Assembly: GCF_005924265.1 (NCBI RefSeq)
Contig: NZ_VCLB01000004.1
Span: 1-64,000 of the forward strand
Source: Martelella lutilitoris
Lineage (GTDB): Bacteria > Pseudomonadota > Alphaproteobacteria > Rhizobiales > Rhizobiaceae
Reading direction: 5' to 3'
DNA: 64,000 bases
This document shows, in pieces, positions 48,165-57,966 of this stretch; the stretch's first letter is position 1; each line of letters starts with the position of its first letter. A model generated the notes under the pieces. The model did no database searches, was not told where the DNA came from, and saw nothing but the letters and a program-made list of their open reading frames with translations. The position numbers were made by a program, and so were the translations under genes.

Positions 48165-49184
48165 ATGGCCACAATCAAGGATGTAGCGAAGGCCGCCGGC
48201 GTCTCCGTAACCACCGTTTCCGCCACGATCAATGACAGCGCGCCAGTCAGCGCAACGTTACGCGCTCGGGTCAATGCTGCGATCGCGGCCGTTGGCTACG
48301 TGCCCAATCCGGTGGCGCGGAACCTGCGCCTCGGCCGCTCGCGCCAGATCGGCCTGCTCGTGCCCGATATCGCAGCGCCCTATGCCGCCAGCATTGCCCG
48401 CAGCATGCAGGTGGCGCTGTCGGACAAGGGCTACTCGATGTTCTTTGCGTCCAACGGCGATGATCCCGTGCGCGAACTGGCCGATATTGCGCGCATGGGC
48501 GACCATCAGGTTGCCGGTCTGGTGCTGTTTCCAACCTGCCTTGGCGAGCACTACGCCGAGAACATTATCCCCGCGATCAGGTTCCCGACCGTGATTATCG
48601 ACCGCATCATCGAGGGCGCTCCGTTTGATTGCGTGGTCGACGACAATGCGCTTGGCGCCCGGTTGATCGTCCACCATCTGCTGCAGCTCGGTCACCGCGA
48701 TATTGCCGTGATTGCCGGGCGCACGGGGATCTCGGTGTCCGACGACAGGCTGGAAGGCACCCGCGCGGCGCTCAGCGAGGCCGGACACCCTGTTCCGGAC
48801 AACTTCGTCTATACCCATCATCAACGCGAGGATCAGGCCTTCCGGGCCGCGCAGGATCTGATGTCGCGGCAGAACCGGCCGACGGCGATCGTAACGATCA
48901 ACACGATGCAGACCCGCGGCGTGCTGCAGGGCCTGAAATCGATGGGGCTGAAGGCGCCGGATGACGTCTCGCTGATTTCCTTCGACGGGCTGCATTTTTC
49001 AGCCGGGTTCGATCCCGAGATCACCTCGCTCGATCAGGACATTCCGGCGATCGCCGAAGCCGCCGCCGGCATGCTGATCGAGCGGCTGGAGGCCGAGTAC
49101 ACGACCGCCCGCGCCACGCCTCCGCGGCTCCTGCGTCTGCCGTCGCGGCTGATCGTGCGCTCGTCCTGCCGCAGGCTTGGCTGA
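48165..49184 (+). CDS. LacI-family transcriptional regulator
   Basis: The 339-residue protein starts with the LacI helix-turn-helix and hinge (ATIKDVAKAAGVSVTTVSATINDSAPVSATLRARVNAAIAAVGYVPNPVARNLR) followed by a periplasmic-binding-protein-like sensor domain (IGLLVPDIAAPYAASIARSMQ, DRIIEGAPFDCVVDDN, GHRDIAVIAG). LacI regulators usually respond to sugars. It is divergent from a family 5 ABC importer operon, its likely target, and tail-to-tail with gguB across a terminator. Confidence 0.94.
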   Translation: MATIKDVAKAAGVSVTTVSATINDSAPVSATLRARVNAAIAAVGYVPNPVARNLRLGRSRQIGLLVPDIAAPYAASIARSMQVALSDKGYSMFFASNGDDPVRELADIARMGDHQVAGLVLFPTCLGEHYAENIIPAIRFPTVIIDRIIEGAPFDCVVDDNALGARLIVHHLLQLGHRDIAVIAGRTGISVSDDRLEGTRAALSEAGHPVPDNFVYTHHQREDQAFRAAQDLMSRQNRPTAIVTINTMQTRGVLQGLKSMGLKAPDDVSLISFDGLHFSAGFDPEITSLDQDIPAIAEAAAGMLIERLEAEYTTARATPPRLLRLPSRLIVRSSCRRLG

Positions 49185-49205
49185 CAGGCCGCGCAGAACA
49201 CGAAA

Positions 49206-49239
49206 AAGGGGCAGAGCGGAAAAACCGCCCTGCCCCCTT
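49206..49239. terminator. Bidirectional terminator between lacI-type gene and gguB
   Basis: AAGGGGCAGAGCGG, AAAAA loop, CCGCCCTGCCCCCTT: a 14-base-pair stem with one mismatch and A/T-rich flanks, between convergent genes. Confidence 0.85.
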
Positions 49240-49265
49240 GATGTTTTTAGCTATGGCTTTCGCCG

Positions 49266-50459
49266 TCAGGCCTTGTTCTTGTTGTAGACGTCGAAGACGA
49301 CGGCCGCGAGCAGGACGAGGCCCTTGATCACCTGCTGGTAATCAATACCGATGCCCATGATCGACATGCCGTTGTTCATGATGCCCATGATGAAGGCGCC
49401 GACGACCGCGCCGACGATCTTGCCGACGCCGCCGGACATCGACGCGCCGCCGATGAAGACAGCCGCGATGACATCGAGCTCGAAACCGTTACCGGCCTTC
49501 GGGGTCGCGATGTTGAGGCGGGCGGCAAAGACGAGACCGGCAAGGGCCGCGAGCATGCCCATATTGACGAAGACGATGAAGTTCAAACGCCTCGTATTGA
49601 TGCCGGAAAGGGCTGCCGCCTTCTCATTGCCGCCGATCGCATAGACGCGGCGACCGAAGGTCGTGCTCTCGGTGATGAAGGTGTAGATCACCGTCAGGAT
49701 CGCCATCGACACCAGCACGTTCGGCAGGCCGCGGAAGGACGCGAGCTTCCACGAGACGAAGACCAGGACCGCGGCGACGATGATGTTGCGGCCGAGGAAG
49801 AAGGAATAGGGTTCATCCTCGATGCCATAGGCGACATTGCGCGCACGGCCCCGCCAGGCGAGATAGACGATCGCGGCGGCGGCGATGATGCCGGCGGCAA
49901 GCGCCGTCATGTTCGGCTTCCCGACCCCGAAAATGTCCGGCACGAAGCCCGTGGACAGCAGCTGGAACGAGCTCGGGAAGGGTCCGACGGACTGGCCGTT
50001 CAGCAGCCACAGCGACAGGCCGCGGAAGATCAGCATGCCCGCCAGCGTCACGATGAAGGACGGGATTTTCCAGTAGGCCACCCAATAGCCCTGCCACGCC
50101 CCGATCAGCATGCCGGCGAAGATGCAGGCGAAGATCGTGACGATGACCGGCACGTTCCATTGCACGATCAGAACGGCGGCAAGCGCGCCGATGAAGCCGA
50201 CAATGGAGCCGACGGACAGGTCGATATGCCCCGCCACGATGATCATCAGCATGCCAAGCGCCATGATGATGACATAGGAGTTCTGCAGGAACAGGTTGGT
50301 GATGTTGACCGGGCGCATCAACACGCCGTCGGTCACGATCTGGAAGAAGGCGATAATGACAATCAGCGCAAGCAAAATGCCGTAGTCGCGCATGCGAAGC
50401 GTCAGGTAGGAGCGAATCGAGGGTTTGCTCTGGCCTGCATTTTCCTCAGGAGTATTCAT
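49266..50459 (-). CDS. gguB: Sugar ABC transporter permease GguB/MmsB
   Basis: The 397-residue inner-membrane permease belongs to the ribose/xylose/multiple-monosaccharide group. Typical segments are MALGMLMIIVAGHIDLSVGSIVGF, KIPSFIVTLAGMLIFRGLSLWL, TFGRRVYAIGGNEKAAALSGIN and the C-terminal GASMSGGVGKIVGAVVGAFIMGIMNNGMSIMG. About ten helices are visible. It pairs with GguA and ChvE to import glucose, galactose, arabinose and related sugars. I chose the ATG at 50459 (MNTPEEN); an ATG two codons upstream is too close to the ribosome-binding site. It follows gguA by 12 bases. Confidence 0.95.
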   Translation of the reverse strand: MNTPEENAGQSKPSIRSYLTLRMRDYGILLALIVIIAFFQIVTDGVLMRPVNITNLFLQNSYVIIMALGMLMIIVAGHIDLSVGSIVGFIGALAAVLIVQWNVPVIVTIFACIFAGMLIGAWQGYWVAYWKIPSFIVTLAGMLIFRGLSLWLLNGQSVGPFPSSFQLLSTGFVPDIFGVGKPNMTALAAGIIAAAAIVYLAWRGRARNVAYGIEDEPYSFFLGRNIIVAAVLVFVSWKLASFRGLPNVLVSMAILTVIYTFITESTTFGRRVYAIGGNEKAAALSGINTRRLNFIVFVNMGMLAALAGLVFAARLNIATPKAGNGFELDVIAAVFIGGASMSGGVGKIVGAVVGAFIMGIMNNGMSIMGIGIDYQQVIKGLVLLAAVVFDVYNKNKA

Positions 50460-50471
50460 CGTCATCTCTTT

Positions 50472-51992
50472 CTATTTTCTGACAATGAAGGACATGATGC
50501 GTTCCTGGCTCGCCTCTGCGGCGTCCAGTTCTCCCACCAATGCCCCCTCGTTCATAACGTAAATGCGGTCGCACATGCCGAGCAGTTCCGGCATTTCCGA
50601 CGAGATCATCACCACGCCGCGGCCTTCGGCTGCAAGCTGGTTCATCAGAGAATAGATCTCGAACTTCGCGCCGACATCGATACCGCGTGTCGGCTCATCA
50701 AGGATGAGCACATCGGGCTGCGTGAACAGCCATTTCGACAGGACGACCTTCTGCTGGTTGCCACCGGAAAGGTTGACCACGCGCTGGGCCACCGTCGGCG
50801 TGCGGATATTCATCGCCTTGCGATAATATTCCGACGTCTTGGTCTCCTCGGCCGTATTCAGGACGCCGTATTTGGAAACGCCCGGAAGGTTTGCAAGCGT
50901 GACGTTCTTGGTGATCGGCTCATCAAGCACGAGCCCGAGCGCCTTGCGGTCTTCGGTCACATAGGCAAGCCCCGCGAAGATCGCCTTCGGCACGGTCGAG
51001 ACATCGACCTTCTGACCGCCGAGCCAGACCTCGCCGGAGATATTGCGGCCGTAACTTTGACCGAAAATGCTCATGGCAAGCTCGGTGCGCCCGGAACCCA
51101 TCAGGCCCGCAATGCCGACGATCTCGCCGGCGCGCACATTGAACTTGACGTTCTTGATCACCTTGCGGTCGGTCTGCTCGGGATGCCAGACGGTCCAGTC
51201 CTTCACCGACATCAGCTCCTCGCCGATATTGCGCTCGCGGTCGGGGTAGCGGTTTTCCATCGCCCGGCCGACCATGGCCTGGATGATCTTCGCCTCGCTG
51301 ACCTCTTCCTTGTGGCAGTCGATATCGGCGACCGAAGCACCGTCGCGGATGACGGTGATGCTGTCGGCGACCTGTTCGACCTCGTTCAGCTTGTGCGAAA
51401 TCAGGATCGAGGTGATGCCCTGCTGCTTCAGTTCCAGAAGCAGGCTCAGAAGCTTGGCGCTGTCGCTTTCCGAAAGGGCCGCGGTCGGCTCGTCGAGGAT
51501 CAAAAGCCGCACGTCCTTCGACAGCGCCTTGGCGATCTCGACAAGCTGCTGCTTGCCGACGCCGATCTTTTCGACGAGCGTGGCGGGCGGATCCTTAAGC
51601 CCCACCTTGCGCAACAGTTTCTCGGTTTTCTGATAGGTATCCGGCCAGCTGATCACGCCGGATTTGGCGACTTCGTTGCCGAGAAAGATATTTTCGGCGA
51701 TCGACAATTGCGGAACCAGGGCAAGTTCCTGATGGATAATGATAATGCCCTTCTTTTCGCTGTCGGAAATACCGCCGAACGTCGCCAGTTCGCCGGCATA
51801 ATGGATCTCCCCTTCATAGCTGCCATGGGGGTAGACGCCTGAAAGAACCTTCATCAAGGTCGACTTGCCGGCCCCGTTTTCGCCCACAAGCGCGTGAATT
51901 TCACCTTCTTCGACAGCGAGATCGACATCACTCAACGCTTTCACGCCCGGAAAGGTCTTTGTGATTTTTTTCATTTCGAGCAATGTTGTCAT
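50472..51992 (-). CDS. gguA: Sugar ABC transporter ATPase GguA/MmsA
   Basis: The 506-residue protein contains two ABC domains in one chain, as usual for monosaccharide importers. The first has [14 protein letters not shown], the second a degenerate Walker A ([10 protein letters not shown]) and [36 protein letters not shown]. The best matches in memory are the GguA/MmsA proteins that work with ChvE in Agrobacterium and rhizobia. It follows the chvE gene by 79 bases and precedes gguB by 12. Confidence 0.95.
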   Translation of the reverse strand: MTTLLEMKKITKTFPGVKALSDVDLAVEEGEIHALVGENGAGKSTLMKVLSGVYPHGSYEGEIHYAGELATFGGISDSEKKGIIIIHQELALVPQLSIAENIFLGNEVAKSGVISWPDTYQKTEKLLRKVGLKDPPATLVEKIGVGKQQLVEIAKALSKDVRLLILDEPTAALSESDSAKLLSLLLELKQQGITSILISHKLNEVEQVADSITVIRDGASVADIDCHKEEVSEAKIIQAMVGRAMENRYPDRERNIGEELMSVKDWTVWHPEQTDRKVIKNVKFNVRAGEIVGIAGLMGSGRTELAMSIFGQSYGRNISGEVWLGGQKVDVSTVPKAIFAGLAYVTEDRKALGLVLDEPITKNVTLANLPGVSKYGVLNTAEETKTSEYYRKAMNIRTPTVAQRVVNLSGGNQQKVVLSKWLFTQPDVLILDEPTRGIDVGAKFEIYSLMNQLAAEGRGVVMISSEMPELLGMCDRIYVMNEGALVGELDAAEASQERIMSFIVRK

Positions 51993-52071
51993 GACACCCT
52001 CACCCGGCCGGCGTCCGGCACCGCCGCCGACCGGAACGGCCGGCGGCAGGCCCCACGCGAAGCTCTCGGGG

Positions 52072-53145
52072 TTATTCTTCGATCTGCTTCATCGTGTAAT
52101 AGCCGCTGTCGTCGACCAGGATCTGTTTCCAGTTGTCCTGGGTGACGGCGACCGGCTCCAGCAGATAGGACGGCACGACCTTGTCGCCATTGTTATAGGT
52201 GGAGGTGTCGTTGATTTCCGGCTGCTTGCCTTCGGAAATCGCCTCGACCATGCCGACGGTGACTTCGGCCAGCTTGCGTGTATCCTTGAAGATCGAGGAA
52301 TACTGCAGGCCTTCGATGATCGCCTTCACGTTCGGAAGGTTCGAGTCCTGGCCGGTGATGATCGGCATCTTCATGTCGCCCGAACCATAGCCGAGGCTCT
52401 TCAGCGAGGAGATCGCGCCCATGGCGAGGTCGTCGTTGGAGGCATAGACGCCGTGCAGCGGCTGCTGCGTGTAATAGGCCGAAAGCAGGTTGTCCATGCG
52501 CGCCTGGGCGGCGGCGTTCGACCAGTTCAGCGTGCCGATCTTGTCCATGCCCATCTGCCCCGACGGGATGACGATGTCGCCCGAATCGATCAGCGGCTGG
52601 ATGACGGACATGGCGCCGTTGTAGAAGAAGTAGGCGTTGTTGTCGTCCGGCGAACCACCGAAGAGCTCAACGTTCCAGGGGTGAACGTCGGGGAAGCGGG
52701 CCTTCAGGCCCTCGACCAGGCTGTTGCCCTGGATCACACCGACCTTGAAGTTGTCGAAGGTGGCGTAGTAATCGACATTCGGCGTGTTGAGGATCAGGCG
52801 GTCATAGGCGATCACCGGAATGCCGGCTGCCGCGGCATTGGCCAGCGGCGCCGTCAGCGAGCCGCCGTCGATCGCGGCGATCACGAGGACGTCCACGCCC
52901 TTGGTGATCATGTTCTCGACCTGCGAGAGCTGCGCGGGAATTTCGTTTTCGGCGTATTGCAGGTCGGTCTTGTAACCCGCGTCCTGGAACTGCTGCACCA
53001 TGGAGGCGCCGTCCTTGTTCCAGCGGTCCAGGCCCTTGGTCGGCATGGCGATGCCGACATAGCCCTTGTCAGCCGCGATCGCGGGTACGGCGAGCGCCGC
53101 AACGGCCACGCTTGCGGCTGCAAGCATAGAGATAACGCTTTTCAT
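52072..53145 (-). CDS. chvE: Multiple-monosaccharide-binding protein ChvE (copy next to gguAB)
   Basis: The 357-residue precursor has a signal peptide ([24 protein letters not shown]) and the ChvE-type binding fold: [74 protein letters not shown] and [16 protein letters not shown]. ChvE binds aldose sugars in the periplasm and feeds GguAB; in Agrobacterium it also signals to VirA. GGGAGAGAGAC precedes the ATG at 53145. A second, equally long paralogue lies directly upstream. Confidence 0.94.
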   Translation of the reverse strand: MKSVISMLAAASVAVAALAVPAIAADKGYVGIAMPTKGLDRWNKDGASMVQQFQDAGYKTDLQYAENEIPAQLSQVENMITKGVDVLVIAAIDGGSLTAPLANAAAAGIPVIAYDRLILNTPNVDYYATFDNFKVGVIQGNSLVEGLKARFPDVHPWNVELFGGSPDDNNAYFFYNGAMSVIQPLIDSGDIVIPSGQMGMDKIGTLNWSNAAAQARMDNLLSAYYTQQPLHGVYASNDDLAMGAISSLKSLGYGSGDMKMPIITGQDSNLPNVKAIIEGLQYSSIFKDTRKLAEVTVGMVEAISEGKQPEINDTSTYNNGDKVVPSYLLEPVAVTQDNWKQILVDDSGYYTMKQIEE

Positions 53146-53551
53146 GTCTCTCTCCCATTTGGAGGACGAAGGCTTCCTGCCCCGACCTCGACTTGAAACG
53201 TATGCCCACCGGTGGAAACGCTTTTGAGCGCCCTTCCGGCTCCTTCCGCAAGGCAACCGGCAAAAGCCGATTTCGGCCAATGCGGACGGGCTGACGATAC
53301 ATCTTGAGGCACGTTAGTCAAATCAATTTATTCGATTGAAAACACTTTGTGCGCCGCAAAACAGGTTCTTTTTAACAAACGTCACTTACTGCCATTTGTT
53401 GTTATTTTTCTCTTTAGTTCGTACTTAAATCAGTACTCTTCGGCATGCTGCACATGCACAATTGCGCTTAGACCGAAAACTACCAGCAAACGGTCGCGGT
53501 AACCAGAAAAAGGCGGAGCAGGCGCCCCGCCTTTTGCTTCTTCTTCAGGAT
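53146..53551. other. Gap between the two chvE paralogues
   Basis: About 400 bases without a gene. The right end holds the terminator of the upstream chvE paralogue (53508-53535). The AT-rich middle (about 53320-53440) is the likely promoter region of chvE-gguAB. No open frame with a ribosome-binding site was seen. Confidence 0.6.
53508..53535. terminator. Terminator between the two chvE paralogues
   Basis: AAAAGGCGG and CCGCCTTTT with a ten-base loop. It ends the upstream chvE-type gene, so the two paralogues probably have separate transcripts. Confidence 0.8.
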
Positions 53552-54625
53552 TTATTCCTTGATCTGGTCCAGCGTGTAGTAGCCGCTCTTGTCGACCAGG
53601 ATTTCCTCCCAGTTCGATCCGTCGACGGCAACCGGCGCGAGCAGGTAGGAGGGAACGACCTTGACGCCGTTGTCGTAGGTCGTGGTGTCGTTGATCTCCG
53701 GCTCCCCGCCTTCAAGCAGCGCCTCGACCATACCGACGGTGACGCGAGCAAGTTCGCGAGTGTCCTTGAACACGGTGGAATACTGCTCGCCCATGTTGAT
53801 CGACTTGATCGAGGGCAGCTCGGCGTCCTGACCGGTGACGATCGGCATCTTCTGGTCGCCGGAGCCGTAGCCGACGCCCTTGAGCGAAGACAGGATGCCG
53901 ATGGACAGGCCGTCATAGGGCGACAGAACGCCGTGGATGGTCTCGTCGGTATAATTGGCCGACAGGAGGTTATCCATGCGCGCCTGGGCAACAGCGCCGT
54001 CCCAGCGCAGCGTGCCGACCTGGTTCATGCCCATCTGGCCGGAGACGATGTCGATCTTGCCTTCGTCGATCATCGGCTGCAGCACCGACATGGCGCCGTC
54101 ATAGAAGTAATAGGCGTTGTTGTCGTCGGGCGAACCGCCGAACAGTTCGACATTCCAGACGTCCTCTTCCGGGAAGCGCTCCTCCAGGCCCTTGACGAGG
54201 CTGGAGCCCTGCTGGACGCCGACCTGGAAATTGTCGAAAGTGGCATAATAGTCCACATCGCCGCTTTCGCGGATCAGGCGGTCATAGGCAACGACCGGAA
54301 TGCCGGCTGCGGCCGCATTGGCCAGCGCATTGGACAGCGTCGTGCCGTCGATCGAGGCAATAACCAGGGCATCGACGCCCTTGGTGATCATGTTTTCGAT
54401 CTGCGACAGCTGGTTGGGAATATTATCCTCAGCATACTGAAGGTCGGTGGCGTAGCCGGCCTCGTTGAACTGCTGGACCATGGATTCGCCGTCGGAAATC
54501 CAGCGGGCGGACGATTTCGTCGGCATTGCGATGCCGATCGTGCCCTTGTCCTGCGCAAAGGCCGGCACGGCAAACGATGTCACCGCCATTGCCGCAACGG
54601 CAAATGCAGATACTACGAGTTTCAT
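53552..54625 (-). CDS. ChvE-type sugar-binding protein (second paralogue)
   Basis: This 357-residue precursor has the same length as the downstream ChvE and is colinear with it throughout: signal peptide [24 protein letters not shown], then [52 protein letters not shown] and [16 protein letters not shown]. The two differ in sugar-contact neighbourhoods (for example GLDRWNKDG against SSARWISDG and [11 protein letters not shown] against [11 protein letters not shown]), so their specificities probably differ. GGGAGAGAT precedes the ATG at 54625. With no permease of its own it likely shares GguAB. Confidence 0.92.
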   Translation of the reverse strand: MKLVVSAFAVAAMAVTSFAVPAFAQDKGTIGIAMPTKSSARWISDGESMVQQFNEAGYATDLQYAEDNIPNQLSQIENMITKGVDALVIASIDGTTLSNALANAAAAGIPVVAYDRLIRESGDVDYYATFDNFQVGVQQGSSLVKGLEERFPEEDVWNVELFGGSPDDNNAYYFYDGAMSVLQPMIDEGKIDIVSGQMGMNQVGTLRWDGAVAQARMDNLLSANYTDETIHGVLSPYDGLSIGILSSLKGVGYGSGDQKMPIVTGQDAELPSIKSINMGEQYSTVFKDTRELARVTVGMVEALLEGGEPEINDTTTYDNGVKVVPSYLLAPVAVDGSNWEEILVDKSGYYTLDQIKE

Positions 54626-55061
54626 ATCTCTCTCCCAATTCACGAAACGTGCGTTTCGTCTGCCCCCGCACCGGATGCATGATCCGGTGTATTCCGCCCT
54701 CCCGACGGGCCGAGACGAAGCCTTGAGCGGGGTGCAGATCGCGTTTCGAAACTCGTTCAAGGGGCGTGGGGTGTCAAATTGAGAACGCCGAAGCAGATAT
54801 ACCAATTCTGCTATATGTTGCCGGCAAGCGATATTAACAGTCTGGCATATATGGTTTTTTCCGGCCGTCCGGAAGAAGTTAAAGAATGCTTACTTAAACT
54901 TTAGTCTATAGTCTCTCCCGGCAGGCATGCCCTGCCCGAAAGGCCCGACCGCGCCACCGCCTCACTTTCGCAGGCCTTTTGTGTTTTTTTGAGATTGATG
55001 CGCGACCAAAGCTGCGCTAAACAACGCGGCAATGCGGGACCGCCCATACGGCCCCGCCGGA
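54626..55061. other. Gap between the second chvE gene and tRNA-Arg
   Basis: No gene seen. It holds the leader of the chvE paralogue, with a perfect hairpin CACCGGAT-5-ATCCGGTG at 54669-54689, and an AT-rich stretch (about 54790-54910) that should contain its promoter. The last part, close to the tRNA, is GC-rich. Confidence 0.6.
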
Positions 55062-55138
55062 GCGCCCGTAGCTCAGCTGGATAGAGTGTTGGATTCCGAT
55101 TCCAAAGGTCACAGGTTCGAATCCTGTCGGGCGCGCCA
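55062..55138 (+). tRNA. tRNA-Arg (anticodon CCG)
   Basis: A complete 77-base cloverleaf: acceptor GCGCCCG pairs with CGGGCGC, D-arm GCTCAGCTGGATAGAGT, anticodon stem TTGGA/TCCAA enclosing TTCCGAT (anticodon CCG, reading CGG), T-arm ACAGGTTCGAATCCTGT, discriminator G and an encoded CCA. Its 3' end borders a region of foreign composition, so it is a probable integration site. Confidence 0.97.
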
Positions 55139-55975
55139 ATAAAATCAATGACTTAGAGCCAAAACTTCTCCATTCCATGTTGCATTTTGTTGCAATTGAT
55201 TACCCCTTGATTTCAACGGTTTTCCACGATTCACAGCAAATCCGCGCGACATGGACGCAACATTATCAAAGCAAAGAATCATGCAACCGATGCCACTAGC
55301 CCACCAAAAAGACTAATGGGCGATAGGGCTATACCGGAAGAATGAATAGGCAGATAAGCGGTTTTCGACTCATAGGATTAGTCCGCGACTAATGCAGAAC
55401 CTCTCCCTCCCCGCCTCGGTCGAACCTAGCCTGCCATCCTGACATATATTTACGACTGACGCTGGGATTCGTTTACCGGTGCGCCGCCATTGATTGGTTC
55501 AGTTGGCAGGCAGCGCTGCGAAAACTCTCGATCATTTTGTCACACACACGTTCTGCAGTGAAGTTGTCGGGCGAAGCGCTCGCGCGATGTAGAAAGCAAG
55601 AAAGCGTGGCGCAAAAAACCTGCCGAGCAACAGTGGCGGTCGAGCAAGCATGAAGATAGCGCTCCTCAGGAAAACGGATCTACTACCTAGCCCTAGGGCA
55701 GCATCGAACGATGTCTAACCTACTACAACAGCCATTGCCCGCATTCATCACTTGACTACGAGACGCCCGATCAGGCTTAATTCAAGGCAGTGTGCGCGAT
55801 ATCTGCGGCAGCATAAATAAGGCCGAAAATCAATCGAGAACGAGCATCAGCCTGTCCAAACCAAACCCGCCATTGCAGGCAATGGCAGTTGACGTTTAAC
55901 CACATAGGGTTGTCTCTGGAACAAAAAAACGGAGGCCACCGGCTAAGCGCAGTCTAGAAAAACCTCGGATCTGCT
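55139..55975. other. Non-coding stretch between tRNA-Arg and the DUF4365 gene
   Basis: About 840 bases with no convincing gene in any frame. Visible structure: a tandem ten-base repeat at 55178-55197, and a perfect dyad ATTAGTC-CGC-GACTAAT at 55377-55393. The rest looks like decayed or regulatory DNA of intermediate GC. It may hold the left attachment arm of the island. Confidence 0.6.
55178..55197. repeat. Tandem 10-bp repeat 40 bases from the tRNA
   Basis: TGTTGCATTT followed directly by TGTTGCAATT (55178-55197); the core TGTTGC recurs inverted near 55256-55261. Short repeats at this distance from a tRNA 3' end are often integrase arm or excisionase sites. No integrase is visible to support this. 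Confidence 0.4.
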
Positions 55976-57814
55976 TTGTCACAAAGAACAAGAAGTCATC
56001 GCTTAGAAGATATCTCTATTGTCGAATTTCAAAGGCTCCTACCCGACGAATGGGTTTGCCGAACCAAAGACAAAGACTATGGAGTAGATTTAGAGGTCGA
56101 GATTTTTGACGAAGATGGAAGATCGACAGGGCTAATTTTCTACGTGCAGATGAAGGCCACAGACAAAAAAGGCCAAGAACGCTCTGTCCGCATGAAAATT
56201 GATCGTCTGAGCTACCTTTCATCCCTGGACGCACCATCAATTATTGTGCGTTATTGCGCGGCGACGCGAACAACTCACTTTATATGGATTCACAACGTCT
56301 TTGATCAAATCGGCCCAACCTCATCGGCCTCAGCAACGGTTCGCTTCTCTGAAGCCGACACTTGGAGTGACGAGACGCCGCTCAAAGTTTTGAGAACCAT
56401 AAAGATACTGAGAACAATCAGATTAGGAACAAGAAACCTTCCGCTTGGCCTCACCGTGGAGGATGGAGGCACAACAAGCTCTAGTGTTTTCGAACTAAAG
56501 CTCGCCGCATCACGGCTTCAACGTATGAGCCAAATGATAGGCACCAGCAACGACCCCGATCGGTGTTTACCAATTGCAATACACCTGAAAGACAATTACC
56601 TTGTTGCATCAATAGACGCGATAGCTAGTATAAATTGGCATATAGATGAATTTTCAAGCGAAAAAATACTTCCTATTTTAACTTATATTCTAGCTTATAT
56701 GACTGGTCGCTACGAATTTCATCGACAATCTTCGGAATTGATTAGGATAATTCACGCAAACCAGTTCACCGCGAACAACCGGATAATCGCGGGTCGAATA
56801 GCGCAACTAGCTATTAACAACCCAGACACCGCTGCGGATATCGCTCGCTGGAATAGGATTCACGCAATTCAAGATGAGGCCTATTTGACATACCTAAACG
56901 CCTTGCTTTCCAGCGAAATCCCAATGGTGAAACGAGAAGCTGCTGTCACTGCCTTCTACACAGACGCCATCTCAGATCACGACCCGACCAACAACCAGAA
57001 CCTGTCAACAATTTGCTACTCTCTCGCAAATTTCCAAATGAATAACGGCCGCTTAGGAGAGGCCGTAAGCAACTACAACAGGGCCAGAAAACTCGACGAA
57101 ATTTACCTTCAAAGAACATACTTCTTAAATGAGGTGGGTGCCTGCTGCTTCTGGAGTAGGCACTTCAGATCGGCTTCACTGTTCTACAGCGCATCTTACA
57201 ACTTATCACCCAACCCACAGGTCGGGATCTGCACAGGAGATGCCCTTCTGTATTCTGGCGATTTCATTGGCGCCAAGAGCAAGTTTGAGGACGTCGCCGC
57301 ACGAGCCCCCGACGAACTAAATGGAGCAGAAGCTCTTACCAAAGCTTGGCTAAGTTCGTGGCTCCATGATTTTTACCAGAGAAACAACTTGGTTGGAACG
57401 GAATGCATAAGCGATAGATCGACTTGGATTAGCGAAATAGATCGTGCCCAATCAACTGGAGAATACCCAAACGCGTTGGGCGCAGCTTTAATGGAGGCAT
57501 TCTTATGCGACGACGATATAAGCCTTTGGGCAGCCGCGATGAGCTTCGCATTGAAAACTAAGAATTCACAGCTCATCCTTGGAACGTTTTCTTGCGCGAT
57601 CTGGCGAAACGGATATGAAGTTTACGCCTCTTTCCGAAGGCATCTTGAAAGAGTCGCACTCCCTGAAGAAGACTTGGCTTATTTCGACCAATACGCAACT
57701 ACGCTATATGAAATGCGCCCTGCCGAAAAGTTTCAAAATGTTACCAAACGACTCGTAAGTAAAAATAATTTTGATTGCGTCGTGGAGATCAACCCCAATG
57801 AAAATATTAATTAA
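55976..57814 (+). CDS. DUF4365 nuclease-like domain with helical-repeat C-terminus
   Basis: The 612-residue protein begins with a DUF4365 domain: RSHRLEDISIVEFQRLLPDEWVCR, then KDYGVDLEVEIFDEDG and LIFYVQMKAT. The Asp of GVD, the following Glu residues and the Gln-Met-Lys form a PD-(D/E)xK-like pattern. This domain occurs in many defence islands. Residues ~330-500 contain TPR-like helices (NEVGACCFWSRHFRSASLFYSASYNL and GDALLYSGDFIGAKSKFEDVAARAP). The start is a TTG at 55976; an in-frame stop 18 bases upstream leaves no other start before the conserved motif. GC is much lower than in the host genes. It appears monocistronic, ending in an AT-rich dyad. Target unknown. Confidence 0.75.
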   Translation: MSQRTRSHRLEDISIVEFQRLLPDEWVCRTKDKDYGVDLEVEIFDEDGRSTGLIFYVQMKATDKKGQERSVRMKIDRLSYLSSLDAPSIIVRYCAATRTTHFIWIHNVFDQIGPTSSASATVRFSEADTWSDETPLKVLRTIKILRTIRLGTRNLPLGLTVEDGGTTSSSVFELKLAASRLQRMSQMIGTSNDPDRCLPIAIHLKDNYLVASIDAIASINWHIDEFSSEKILPILTYILAYMTGRYEFHRQSSELIRIIHANQFTANNRIIAGRIAQLAINNPDTAADIARWNRIHAIQDEAYLTYLNALLSSEIPMVKREAAVTAFYTDAISDHDPTNNQNLSTICYSLANFQMNNGRLGEAVSNYNRARKLDEIYLQRTYFLNEVGACCFWSRHFRSASLFYSASYNLSPNPQVGICTGDALLYSGDFIGAKSKFEDVAARAPDELNGAEALTKAWLSSWLHDFYQRNNLVGTECISDRSTWISEIDRAQSTGEYPNALGAALMEAFLCDDDISLWAAAMSFALKTKNSQLILGTFSCAIWRNGYEVYASFRRHLERVALPEEDLAYFDQYATTLYEMRPAEKFQNVTKRLVSKNNFDCVVEINPNENIN

Positions 57815-57850
57815 ATATTTTCATAACTATTACAATAAAATTATTTTATT
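57798..57850. terminator. Two AT-rich dyads at the end of the DUF4365 gene
   Basis: ATGAAAATATT-5-AATATTTTCAT (57798-57824) overlaps the stop codon with perfect 11-base arms, and AATAAAAT-T-ATTTTATT (57834-57850) follows. They may act together as a weak terminator or protect the mRNA end. Pure A/T stems are unusual for host terminators, which are GC-rich. Confidence 0.5.
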
Positions 57851-57966
57851 AGGTTAGTTTGCAAAAAACCATTTTAGTATATAAAATTTATTTCTATTTT
57901 TGTAAATCTTGCAGAATAAATTGAATCGCATCTGTTTTTCTTAACCCCTTATGTTATCAGGTCCCT

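Noticed and set aside
55139..55975. Retron or reverse-transcriptase element upstream of the DUF4365 gene
   Set aside because: There is no reverse transcriptase gene nearby and no msr/msd-like paired structure in the non-coding stretch.
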